Shown: in pieces, positions 34,397 through 42,214 of the stretch
Layout of the letters: each line of letters starts with the position of its first letter
How positions within the stretch are numbered: the first letter of the stretch is position 1
Assembly (NCBI RefSeq): GCF_001708445.1
Contig: NZ_CP015637.1
Span: 4,775,001-4,839,000, forward strand
DNA length: 64,000 nucleotides
Source: Pseudomonas fluorescens
GTDB taxonomy: Bacteria > Pseudomonadota > Gammaproteobacteria > Pseudomonadales > Pseudomonadaceae
Direction: 5' to 3'
Made by a program: the position numbers and the translations under genes
Notes under the pieces: generated by a model
Database searches by the model: none
Seen by the model: only the letters and a program-made list of their open reading frames with translations
What the model was told of the DNA's origin: nothing

Positions 34397-36058
34397 GTAC
34401 AGCGTGTAGAGCAGCGCCAGGTTGATCAGCAGTGAGACCAGCGCCAGGGTCCGCCAGACCTTCAGGGGTTCGCGCTCCAGCAGCGGGCGTGGTCGCACGC
34501 TGAGTTCGTGGCGGTCGGCCTGTTCCAGCACCAGCAACCATTCTTCGGCGGTTTCGTAGCGCTGGGTGGGATCGGCGGCCACGGCCCGTTCCAGGCTGTG
34601 GGGCAGCCAGTCCGGCAAATCGGGACGATAGCGACTGGCGCTGACCGGCAAGTTGAACCTTGGCCGTTGGAAGGCTTCGATTTCGCCGTAGGGATAATGC
34701 CCGGTCAGCAGGTAATACAGGCTGACGCCAACACTGTACAAATCTTGTTGCGCCGTAGGACGTTCGCCATTAAATGCCTCGGGTGCAATAAAGCTCGGGG
34801 TACCGGGCAGCAGGTGGGCGCGGTCTTCGGACAGGCCCGGACAGTAGGCCAGGCCGAAATCCAGCACACGCAACTCGGCGTCGTCGCCCAGCAGCAGGTT
34901 TTCCGGCTTGATGTCGCGGTGCAGGATTTGTCGGCGGTGCAGCAGGCCCACCGCGCGCAACAAACGTTCGGCGATGGACTGCCATTGCGCCAAGGGTAAT
35001 GGGCCTTGGTGCTGGAACAGTTCGGCGAGGGTTTGCCCTGGGTATTCACGCATCACGTAGTACAAATGCTGACGCCCGCTGGCGGGGTGGACTTCAGGAA
35101 ACGCGCGCCCGGCCACTCGGCGTAGAAACCACTCCTCCGAGAGCAGGGCTTGGCCGGCGTCGCTGTCGTCGTCGCGGCTCAGGGGCAGGGTCTTGAGCAG
35201 CCAGGGTTGCTGCTGGGCATCGCGGACCCGGTACAGTAAGGACTGACGGCTCTGCGCCAGCACGCATTCCACCTGCCAGCCTTCAAAGTGTTGGCCAACC
35301 TTGAGCGGCGGCGGCAGTGGCCATTGCTGCAACTGCACCAGGGCGTCGCCGAGGGTGGCTGCGCCCCGTTGGTCGATGCGCACCAGCAGGGCGCTGGCAT
35401 TGTCCTGGCTACCCGCCAGGTGTGCGGCGTTGACCAGGGTGGTTACCGCGAGGTCGAGGTCGGTCTGCTCGCGCAGGATCGCACGGATGCTGTGGTCGCC
35501 CAGGGTGGCCCATACGCCATCGCTGAGCAGCAGGAAACATTCGCCCTCACGCAGTTCGCCATCGAGGAAGTCCAGCACCAGGTGTTGATCCAGGCCGAGG
35601 GCGCGCTTGAGCACGTGCTGCATGCCCGGTTGTTCCCACACGTGGTCCGCGCTGATGCGCAGCAGTTCATCGTCCAGCCAGCGATATACCCGGCAATCGC
35701 CGACATGCGCCAGCGTAAAGCGCTGGCCGCGAAACACCAGGGCGCTGAGGGTGGTCAGCAGCGGCTGGCCGCCGCCATTGGCTTGCAGCCAGCGATTCTG
35801 TGCGAGCAATAAACGTTCGAGTGCCTGGGCCACGCCCCAGGTTTGCGGCGTGGCGTAGTAGTCCAGGGCCAGGGCCTGCAAGGTCGAGCGCGCGGCCAGG
35901 CCACCGTCGGCGCACTGGCTGACACCGTCGGCCAGCGCGCACAGGTAGCCCTTGCTCGCGGCCAGTTCCGCCACGGGGGTGACCACGCGCAGGGCATCCT
36001 GGTTTTCGGCGCGGGGGCCGATGGCGCTGGCCTGGGCGACGCTCAGTTGCAGGCTCAT
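34391..36058 (-). CDS. Bifunctional PP2C-type phosphatase / Ser-Thr protein kinase, membrane-anchored
   Basis: 555 residues from the ATG at 36058, which overlaps the transporter stop as ATGA. Residues 1-240: PP2C phosphatase (GPRAENQDAL, ALADGVSQCADGG, HVGDCRVYR, DNASALLVR). Residues about 250-515: protein kinase with catalytic HRDIKPENLLL and DFGLAYC; the glycine-rich loop is degenerate, and WLLKTLPL holds the candidate ATP lysine. A C-terminal hydrophobic segment (LALVSLLINLALLYTLYL) suggests a tail anchor. Its tight coupling to the nitrate transporter suggests it controls uptake or assimilation by reversible phosphorylation; targets are unknown. The same gene order occurs in P. aeruginosa. 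Confidence 0.92.
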   Translation of the reverse strand: MSLQLSVAQASAIGPRAENQDALRVVTPVAELAASKGYLCALADGVSQCADGGLAARSTLQALALDYYATPQTWGVAQALERLLLAQNRWLQANGGGQPLLTTLSALVFRGQRFTLAHVGDCRVYRWLDDELLRISADHVWEQPGMQHVLKRALGLDQHLVLDFLDGELREGECFLLLSDGVWATLGDHSIRAILREQTDLDLAVTTLVNAAHLAGSQDNASALLVRIDQRGAATLGDALVQLQQWPLPPPLKVGQHFEGWQVECVLAQSRQSLLYRVRDAQQQPWLLKTLPLSRDDDSDAGQALLSEEWFLRRVAGRAFPEVHPASGRQHLYYVMREYPGQTLAELFQHQGPLPLAQWQSIAERLLRAVGLLHRRQILHRDIKPENLLLGDDAELRVLDFGLAYCPGLSEDRAHLLPGTPSFIAPEAFNGERPTAQQDLYSVGVSLYYLLTGHYPYGEIEAFQRPRFNLPVSASRYRPDLPDWLPHSLERAVAADPTQRYETAEEWLLVLEQADRHELSVRPRPLLEREPLKVWRTLALVSLLINLALLYTLYL

Positions 36059-37269
36059 CAGACGCGTGCGGCGGTCACGGCGGCCGAACCCCAGGTGGTT
36101 CTCCAACGCCGCTTGACGCCGTGCAGGCCGAACCAGGCCAACACGCCCAGGCTGGCGAACAACCACAAGGCCAGTTGATAGCTGCCTGTGCTCTGCTTGA
36201 TGGCGCCCATGCCCGCCGCCAGCGCGAAGCCGCCGATACCGCCGGCCATGCCGATCAGGCCGGTCATCACGCCAATTTCACGCCGGAAGCGCTGGGGCAC
36301 CAGTTGGAACACTGCGCCATTGCCGGCGCCCAGGCCGAGCATGGTGCAGACGAACAAGGCCAGTGCCGCGTAGGAGCTGGGCAGGTTGAAACCCACTGCC
36401 GCGATGCAGATTGCCGCCACGCTGTACATGCCCAGCAGGGTGCGAATCCCGCCGAAACGGTCTGCCAGCGCGCCGCCCAGCGGGCGCATCAGGCTGCCGC
36501 CAAACACGCAGGCAGCGGTGTAGTAACCGGCGGTCACCGGGCTCAGGCCGTACTGGTCGTTGAAGTAGCCGGGCAGGGCGCTGGCCAGGCCGATAAAGCC
36601 ACCGAAGGTCACGCTGTAGAAGAACATGAACCACCAACTGTCGCGGTCACCCAGGGCCTTGAAGTAGTCACTCATGGACTTGGCTTTCGGGCGTTCAGGC
36701 GCATTGCGCGCGAGCCAGGCGAAGACGATCAGGGTCAGGATCAACGGGATCAGGGCGAAGCCGAACACATTGCTCCAACCAAACGCGGCGGCCAGTACCG
36801 GTGCCAGCAGGGCTGCAAACACGGTACCGGAGTTGCCGGCTCCCGCGATGCCCATCGCTTTGCCCTGGTGTTCGGCCGGATACCACTGGGAGGCCAGGGG
36901 CAGGGCGACGGCAAAGGACGCACCGGCCATACCGAGGAACAGCCCCAGCAGCAACGCTTGTTCGTAGCTGTGGATTCCCACTTTCCAGGCGATGAACAAC
37001 GCCGCGATCACAATCACCTGGCCGATCAGCCCGGCGGTCTTGGGCGACAGCTTGTCGGCCAGCATGCCCATCAGGAAGCGCAGCACCGCGCCCGCCAGGA
37101 TCGGCGTCGCGACTACCAGGCCGCGCTGTTGGGTGGTCAGGTGCAGGTCGGCGGCAATCTGCACCGCCAGGGGGCCCAGCAGGTACCAGACCATGAAGCT
37201 CAGGTCGAAATACAGGAACGCGGCAAACAGGGTCGGGGTGTGCCCGGATTTCCAGAAGCTTGATTTCAT
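36058..37269 (-). CDS. nasA: Nitrate transporter, MFS (NarK/NasA type)
   Basis: 403-residue inner-membrane major-facilitator protein with 12 predicted segments. The two nitrate-signature glycine stretches are present: GMAGASFAVALPLASQWYP with GIAGAGNSG nearby, and LGLGAGNGAVFQLVPQRF in the second half. It imports nitrate for assimilation. The start at 37269 (MKSSFWKSGHTP) is chosen because the frame upstream runs into the leader terminator. It follows nasT through a leader with an ANTAR-like hairpin and terminator (37365-37447) and is coupled to the PP2C-kinase gene. Confidence 0.94.
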   Translation of the reverse strand: MKSSFWKSGHTPTLFAAFLYFDLSFMVWYLLGPLAVQIAADLHLTTQQRGLVVATPILAGAVLRFLMGMLADKLSPKTAGLIGQVIVIAALFIAWKVGIHSYEQALLLGLFLGMAGASFAVALPLASQWYPAEHQGKAMGIAGAGNSGTVFAALLAPVLAAAFGWSNVFGFALIPLILTLIVFAWLARNAPERPKAKSMSDYFKALGDRDSWWFMFFYSVTFGGFIGLASALPGYFNDQYGLSPVTAGYYTAACVFGGSLMRPLGGALADRFGGIRTLLGMYSVAAICIAAVGFNLPSSYAALALFVCTMLGLGAGNGAVFQLVPQRFRREIGVMTGLIGMAGGIGGFALAAGMGAIKQSTGSYQLALWLFASLGVLAWFGLHGVKRRWRTTWGSAAVTAARV

Positions 37270-37364
37270 CACGCACCTCAACGGTTGGGAGTCTTGTAAG
37301 AAGGCCTGGTGATGGAACAGCCGGCTAAGGCCGCCCCACCGGCCCCATGCACTGGGGCCAAAAC

Positions 37365-37447
37365 GAAAAAACGCCGCCACCGGGTTCGCGAGGGCAAACC
37401 GGATGTGCGACGTCTTTGTCGTGGAGGGGCAACCGCCGTTGGTTACC
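37365..37447 (-). promoter_or_regulatory. NasT-responsive leader/terminator upstream of nasA
   Basis: On the minus strand: hairpin GGTAACC-AACGGC-GGTTGCC (37428-37447, seven pairs with one wobble) whose hexaloop has A1 and G4, then GACAAAGACGTC, then an imperfect terminator stem (37371-37413) followed by six U. This matches the P2-plus-terminator half of the nirB leader; a convincing P1 hexaloop was not found in the 33 bases between it and the nasT stop. It sits between nasT and nasA, so NasT would control read-through from nasST into nasA. Confidence 0.7.
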
Positions 37448-37479
37448 TGTGAAGATTCTTTAGCAAGAGCTGAGCCAGG

Positions 37480-38055
37480 TCAGCCGAGCAGCTCGCTCAT
37501 GGCGATGATCTGCTCCGCCACCTGGATCAGTTTCTGCTGGCGGCTCATGGCCTGGCGGCGCATCAGTGTGTAGGCCTCTTCCTCGTTGCAGGCCTTCATT
37601 TTCATCAGCAGGCCCTTGGCCAGTTCGATGCGCTTGCGCTCGGCCAACTGCTGGTCGCGGGCGTGCAACTGGGCGCGCAGGGCCTGGTCGCTTTCGAAGC
37701 GTGCCATGGCCACGTCGAGGATGGGCTGCAGGCGCTGGGCCTGGATGCCTTCAACGATGTACGCACTGACGCCGGATTTGATCGCCTGGCGCATCACACT
37801 GGGGTCGTGCTCGTCGGTAAACATGACGATGGGCCGGGGTTGGTCGCGGCTGACCAGCACCACTTGCTCCATGACATCGCGGCCGGGTGACTCGGTATCG
37901 ATCAGGATCACATCCGGACGCACCGTTTCGACGCGCGCGGGCAGGTCGATGGTCAGGCCGGACTCGTCGATCACCTCGAAACCGGCCTCTATCAGTGCCG
38001 CCTTGAGGCGCCCGACCTTGCGCGGGGTGTCGTTGATCAACAGGATTCGCAACAT
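37480..38055 (-). CDS. nasT: ANTAR-domain antiterminator NasT
   Basis: 191 residues from the ATG at 38055. The N-terminal receiver-like domain (1-120) has D53 in DVILIDTESPG; the C-terminal ANTAR RNA-binding domain (about 125-187) follows a coiled coil and shows ERKRIELAKGLLMKMK, NEEEAYTLMRRQAM and AEQII. NasT binds leader hairpins with A1/G4 hexaloops and allows transcription past the terminator; NasS holds it inactive without nitrate or nitrite. Follows nasS after 13 bases. Three candidate target leaders are in this window. Confidence 0.95.
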   Translation of the reverse strand: MLRILLINDTPRKVGRLKAALIEAGFEVIDESGLTIDLPARVETVRPDVILIDTESPGRDVMEQVVLVSRDQPRPIVMFTDEHDPSVMRQAIKSGVSAYIVEGIQAQRLQPILDVAMARFESDQALRAQLHARDQQLAERKRIELAKGLLMKMKACNEEEAYTLMRRQAMSRQQKLIQVAEQIIAMSELLG

Positions 38056-38068
38056 ATCAGTCCTCCTG

Positions 38069-39295
38069 TCAGCGCAGGGCTTGGCGGCTGGCGTGGTCGG
38101 CCATGGCATGCAGGCGGAAGCTGCGGGCATAGGCGACGGGGTCGGCGCCGTCCCAGATCTTGCCGTCGATCAATTGGCTGCTGCGCATGTCCTGGTCCCT
38201 GGCAGGCAACCCAAGTGCCTCGGCGGCCTGGCGATAGAGCGCCAGTTGCTGGACCTGCCGCGCCACGCCGAGGTAGTCCGGGTCTTCGCGCAACAGGCCC
38301 CAGCGACGAAATTGGGTCATGAACCACATGCCGTCGGACAGATACGGCAGGTTCACTGCTCCATCGGCAAAGAACCGCAGCGCATGGGGGTCTTGCCACT
38401 GGTTACCGAGGCCATCGTCATAGTGACCCAGCAGGCGCGGCTCGATGCAGTCGAGCGGGGCGTCGAGGTACTCGCGGGCGCTGAGCAACTGAGCGGTGGA
38501 GCGACGGTTCTCGGTGCTTTGCTCGATAAAACGACTGGCTTCAAGGATCGCCATGACCAGCACGCGGGCGGTATTGGGGTATTGGTCGACAAAGGCTTGG
38601 GTGCAGCCGAGGACTTTTTCCGGATGATTGGGCCAGATTGCCTGGCTGGTCGCCAGGGTGAAGCCTTGGTTTTGCTTGACTGCGCTGGCGCTCCAGGGTT
38701 CGCCGACACAGAAGCCGTCGATACGCCCGGCCTGCAGGTGCGCGACCATTTGTGGTGGCGGTACCACCACGCTCTCCACATCCTGCAACGGGTGAATGCC
38801 TTGGCTCGCCAGCCAGTAATACAGCCACATCGCATGGGTACCGGTGGGAAAGGTCTGGGCGAAGGTCAACGGTGTTCGGCTTTGGTGCACGTGGCGATCC
38901 AGCGCCTCAGGAGTGACCACGCCTTGCTGTTGCAGGCCGTGGGACAGGTTGATGCTCTGGCCATTCTGGTTCAGCCCCATCAGCACCGCCATGTCGGTCG
39001 GGGCGGTGCCGCCAATGCCCAGGTGCACGGCATAGATCAGGCCATACAGGCCGTGGGCAGCGTCCAGTTCGCCGCTGACCAGTTTGTCGCGCAGGCTGGC
39101 CCATGACGACTGACGCTTGAGGTTCAGCGTCAAACCATAGGGTTGGGCGAACCCCTGGGTCGCCGCAACCACCAGCGAGGCGCAGTCGGTCAAGGCCATG
39201 AAGCCCAGGTCGAGGCTGCTCTTTTCCGGGGCGTCACTGCCGCTGACCCAGGCCAGTGGGTCTTTTGTCGGGCTGCTGCCTACCGAATCGTTCAT
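38069..39295 (-). CDS. nasS: Nitrate/nitrite sensor NasS
   Basis: 408-residue cytoplasmic relative of the periplasmic nitrate-binding protein NrtA; no signal peptide is visible, as expected for NasS. Recognisable regions are PLDLGFMALTDCASLV-like sequence at about 28-45, WASLRDKLVSGELDAAHGL, and CVGEPWSA in the second half. It sequesters NasT until nitrate or nitrite binds. Preceded by its own NasT-type leader (39316-39402) and a sigma-54-type promoter (39424-39438), implying feedback control of nasST. Confidence 0.94.
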   Translation of the reverse strand: MNDSVGSSPTKDPLAWVSGSDAPEKSSLDLGFMALTDCASLVVAATQGFAQPYGLTLNLKRQSSWASLRDKLVSGELDAAHGLYGLIYAVHLGIGGTAPTDMAVLMGLNQNGQSINLSHGLQQQGVVTPEALDRHVHQSRTPLTFAQTFPTGTHAMWLYYWLASQGIHPLQDVESVVVPPPQMVAHLQAGRIDGFCVGEPWSASAVKQNQGFTLATSQAIWPNHPEKVLGCTQAFVDQYPNTARVLVMAILEASRFIEQSTENRRSTAQLLSAREYLDAPLDCIEPRLLGHYDDGLGNQWQDPHALRFFADGAVNLPYLSDGMWFMTQFRRWGLLREDPDYLGVARQVQQLALYRQAAEALGLPARDQDMRSSQLIDGKIWDGADPVAYARSFRLHAMADHASRQALR

Positions 39296-39315
39296 CAGTG
39301 CCTACCTTCTCGTTC

Positions 39316-39402
39316 AAAAAAAACGTCGTCCCTTCAGATGGCGGTGTAGGCCATTGCAGGTAACGACGTCTTTGTCCGTAAGCCCGCTCCGTCGTTGGCG
39401 CG
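39316..39402 (-). promoter_or_regulatory. NasT-responsive leader/terminator upstream of nasS
   Basis: On the minus strand: hairpin CGCGCC-AACGAC-GGAGCG (39385-39402, one mismatch) with A1 and G4 in its hexaloop, then GGACAAAGACGTCG, then a long interrupted terminator stem (ACGTCGT...ACGACGT, 39323-39369) with eight U. Upstream, CTCTG-CAT-CAGAG (39405-39417) may stand where P1 should be but does not have the canonical hexaloop. The GACAAAGRCGTC box is shared by all three leaders. Confidence 0.7.
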
Positions 39403-39423
39403 TGCTCTGATGCAGAGTGCAAA

Positions 39424-39438
39424 GCAAGGCACATGCCA
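39424..39438 (-). promoter_or_regulatory. Sigma-54-type promoter of nasST
   Basis: Minus strand TGGCATGTGCCTTGC: GG-N10-GC with the common TGGCA and TTGC flanks. Transcription would start near 39412, immediately before the leader hairpins. It lies in the gap between nasS and the divergent secretin gene and favours a secretin start downstream of 39500. Confidence 0.75.
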
Positions 39439-39542
39439 CGGGGCGACAGGCGCCGTTCGCCGTCAACTTTTCATCAAGATTGAAACCCGGCCGGCTTTCA
39501 GTATGGCTGACTCTTTACGCCAGACCGCCCAGGAATCCCACG

Positions 39543-41102
39543 GTGTACGCTGACTTATCCGCAACCACGACCGTTCATTGGCCTTGCCGCTGGCTGCTAT
39601 GCGCTGTACTGATGCTGGGCTGCGCGTCTGCGTGGGGGGAGACCTACCAGGCACAGGATGAAAGCCTGCACACGTTTTTTACCGCGTTGTCCGTGCCCTT
39701 CGGCCTGCCTATCGTCGTCAGCCGGGAGGCCGCCCGCCGACGCATCAGCGGCACCTACGACTTCGGCAACGCGCGGCAGGTCCTGGAGGCGGTTGCCCGG
39801 CAATACGGCCTGATCTGGCACAGCGATGGCCAGGTGCTGCACCTCTACGACGCCGGCGAGGCGAAAAGTTCGGCAGTGGCGCTGCGGCATATTTCCGTTG
39901 AAAAGTTGACTGGGCTCATGCGCCGTTCGGGCCTGGATGATTCGCGTCACCCCCTGCGACAGAGCGGGGAGCGGATGTTCTATGTGACCGGGCCGTCGAA
40001 CTATGTGGACCAGGTGTTGCGGCTCGCGCAAACGCTGGACCGGCCGCAGGCTGATTTGCGCGTGGGCCCCCACACATTCGGTGTGGTGCAGGTGTTCAAC
40101 ACCCACGTGGCTGACCGTCGGTACGCCATGGGCGATGACCACGTGAATGTGCCGGGGGTGGCGTCGATGATCGAGACCCTGTTGGCCAACGAGCGCAGGC
40201 GTAACCCGCAACCAGCGAATGACATGCTGGCTGACAAGAGCCTTTCGGTATTTGCGTACCCGGATACCAACAGCCTGTTGATCAAGGGCACCCCTGCCCA
40301 GGTGCGTTTTATCGAACGACTCGTCGCGGAACTGGATATGCCCAAGCGGGCCATCGAGGTGTCGTTGTGGCTGGTGGACGTGGACAGCGAGGAACTCAGG
40401 AAGATGGAGATGGGCTGGCCTGACGAGGCCAACCCTTCAGCCGCGGCGACGCGAGTGCTGGAGCCTTCGGAAGATAATCGCTTCATGGCGTTGGTCACTG
40501 CGCTGGAGCGTCGACGGCGGGCCAGGGTGGTGACACTGCCCGTGATATTGGCCCAGGAAAATGTTCCCGCCGTATTCCAGGACAACCAGACTTTTTACCT
40601 GCCACGACCTGGAGAAGACGGTGGCGACTGGCAGCCCGTTCGGTACGGCACCCAGGTCAGCGTGTTGCCGCGCTTCACCCATGGCAATGAAATCGAGATG
40701 CAGATCAACGCTGTCGATGGTCAGCAACTGGGCAAGGGCCGGAACCGTAAACAATCGCCTGTGGTGGGGAATGTGGGCATCAGCACGGTGATTCGGGTAC
40801 CTCAGGGCCGGCGCCTGTGGATAGGGGGCTTTCAGCGTGATGCCGAGTCCTTGGCGCGGGGCAAGGTGGCAAGCCGTGGAGGCGAGGTGCGCCTATTCGT
40901 GATCCAGGCTCGGGCGGTAGGTCATGAGCCGAGAACACTCAACGGCGCCGTGGGGCCGCCCCTCCTGACCCAGGCTCAATACGAGCGCGTGCAACGTGCG
41001 TTCGTTCGGCCTGTCGCAAAGCCCTTCAATGATCGTCAGCCCACAGGCGGATCGATCGAAGGGGAGCGGCATGAGGTTTATCTCGACAGTGATGCTCAGT
41101 GA
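39543..41102 (+). CDS. sctC: Type III secretion outer-membrane secretin, InvG/SctC type (orphan)
   Basis: 519 residues from the GTG at 39543 (AGGA eight bases upstream), giving a signal peptide ending near ASAWG; an earlier ATG at 39417 would run through the nasS promoter. N0/N1 ring domains (about 30-170: DESLHTFFTAL, YGLIWHSDGQVLHLYDA, FYVTGPSNYVDQVL), N3 (AYPDTNSLLIKGTPAQVRFIERLV), then a secretin domain (SLWLVDVD, QENVPAVFQDNQTFY, VLPRF). It reads closest to InvG of SPI-1 from memory. Between RDA and VRLFVI only about 14 residues remain; the VPxLG...LF secretin motif is absent. No other injectisome gene is nearby. Confidence 0.85.
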   Translation: MYADLSATTTVHWPCRWLLCAVLMLGCASAWGETYQAQDESLHTFFTALSVPFGLPIVVSREAARRRISGTYDFGNARQVLEAVARQYGLIWHSDGQVLHLYDAGEAKSSAVALRHISVEKLTGLMRRSGLDDSRHPLRQSGERMFYVTGPSNYVDQVLRLAQTLDRPQADLRVGPHTFGVVQVFNTHVADRRYAMGDDHVNVPGVASMIETLLANERRRNPQPANDMLADKSLSVFAYPDTNSLLIKGTPAQVRFIERLVAELDMPKRAIEVSLWLVDVDSEELRKMEMGWPDEANPSAAATRVLEPSEDNRFMALVTALERRRRARVVTLPVILAQENVPAVFQDNQTFYLPRPGEDGGDWQPVRYGTQVSVLPRFTHGNEIEMQINAVDGQQLGKGRNRKQSPVVGNVGISTVIRVPQGRRLWIGGFQRDAESLARGKVASRGGEVRLFVIQARAVGHEPRTLNGAVGPPLLTQAQYERVQRAFVRPVAKPFNDRQPTGGSIEGERHEVYLDSDAQ

Positions 41103-41269
41103 GGGGTGATGAAGAAACGTCTTACGCATGGTCTCCCACAAAGCCTCGGATGTATGGGGTTTTTCCTAGCGTGGTTCGACCGCCAGATTTCTATAGTCAT
41201 GTCTCTCGTGGTTTGGCCGGCACTGGCAATGAGGACCGTCAATGTCAGTAGTCGGATGCAGAGGTATGT

Positions 41270-41674
41270 ATGACCGTCTTGAGTGAGCGAATGACGACGG
41301 CAACCCTGTTTTTTGCGCGCTGGACCCTTCACGGTGATGGCCGGTTGACCGGTGACGGCGTGGATATTCAATTGCCACCCAAGGAATGGCACGTGCTGCG
41401 GCTGCTGCTGGTTTCCGGCGGCGAACTGATGACCAAGGATCGGCTTCTGGAGCTGGCATGGCCCCATGGGGAAGTTGCGGAGGAGTCGTTGACCCGTTGC
41501 ATCTATTCTTTGCGTAAGCACCTCAGGGCGGACAAGGGTTTCATCAAGACGATCTATGGCAGGGGCTATCGTTTCACCTGTGCCGTGAGTATCGAGGAGC
41601 ATGAGCCGCGCCGGGCCGGGCAGGGGCGCGCGGGCCGCATATGTTCGGCCTGCGGCCAGGTGAGTCATGGGTAA
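41270..41674 (+). CDS. HilA-like winged-helix transcriptional regulator (DNA-binding domain only)
   Basis: 134 residues with an OmpR/PhoB-type winged helix (about 15-105). LPPKEWHVLRLLL, EESLTRCIYSLRK and TIYGRGYRF closely resemble the N-terminal domain of SPI-1 HilA as I remember it. HilA continues for some 400 further residues with TPR-like repeats; here the protein ends soon after the domain, with a basic, glycine-rich tail. The stop overlaps the next start (ATG at 41667). It probably controls T3SS-related genes, possibly elsewhere in the genome. The 167-base gap upstream holds no other gene. Confidence 0.82.
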   Translation: MTVLSERMTTATLFFARWTLHGDGRLTGDGVDIQLPPKEWHVLRLLLVSGGELMTKDRLLELAWPHGEVAEESLTRCIYSLRKHLRADKGFIKTIYGRGYRFTCAVSIEEHEPRRAGQGRAGRICSACGQVSHG

Positions 41675-42128
41675 ACCCTGGTACACCGGCCTGTTGCTGG
41701 CGGTGCTGGCGTGGAGCAATGAGGCACTGGCTTACTGCTGGGAAGAGGTGGCAGCCCGCTATGACATCGAAGCTGAATTGCTGCAGGCCATTGCAGCGGT
41801 GGAGTCGGGGTACCGCGCGCATGCGATGAATTACAGCAACAGCAATGGCACCCGCGATATCGGTTTGATGCAGATCAACAGTATTCATTTGCCGCGCCTG
41901 CTCAAGCAAGGCATTACCGAAGAGCGCCTGTTGAGTGAACCTTGCCTTTCGGTGGAGGTGGGTGCGTCCATTCTTGCGCAGTTCATCGAGCGCTTTGGCT
42001 ACAACTGGACGGCCGTGGGTTCCTACAATGTGGGGGCGGGGATGGGGCCCGAGCGGGAAGCGTTGCGCATGCGCTATGCCGAAAAGATCTGGGCGCGCTA
42101 TGAGGAGCTGGTGGCGTTGCGCAACTGA
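41667..42128 (+). CDS. iagB: IagB/VirB1-type lytic transglycosylase
   Basis: 153 residues with a signal peptide (cleavage near NEALA|YCW). SLT domain: catalytic glutamate in [13 protein letters not shown], then [12 protein letters not shown] and the late GSYNVGAG. The mature start YCW and [15 protein letters not shown] match IagB, the SPI-1 wall hydrolase that opens peptidoglycan for the needle complex, which likewise lies beside hilA. Overlaps the regulator by eight bases, so co-translated. It ends 86 bases before pyrD. Confidence 0.88.
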   Translation: MGKPWYTGLLLAVLAWSNEALAYCWEEVAARYDIEAELLQAIAAVESGYRAHAMNYSNSNGTRDIGLMQINSIHLPRLLKQGITEERLLSEPCLSVEVGASILAQFIERFGYNWTAVGSYNVGAGMGPEREALRMRYAEKIWARYEELVALRN

Positions 42129-42214
42129 CGATTGGGCGGCACGCCTCGCATGCAGCCCATCACCCCGGCTATAATCGCCGCCACCTTTCGCCGCCATCCG
42201 AGTCTAGCCCGCCC

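Noticed and set aside
37469..37484. GCTGA-CCTGGC-TCAGC hairpin over the nasT stop as canonical ANTAR P1
   Set aside because: It has a hexaloop with G at position 4 but C at position 1, and it includes coding sequence; mentioned only as a possibility.
39417..39542. Upstream in-frame ATG at 39417 as the secretin start
   Set aside because: It would place the coding region over the nasS sigma-54-type promoter and put 42 unrelated residues before the signal peptide; GTG at 39543 has a better Shine-Dalgarno.
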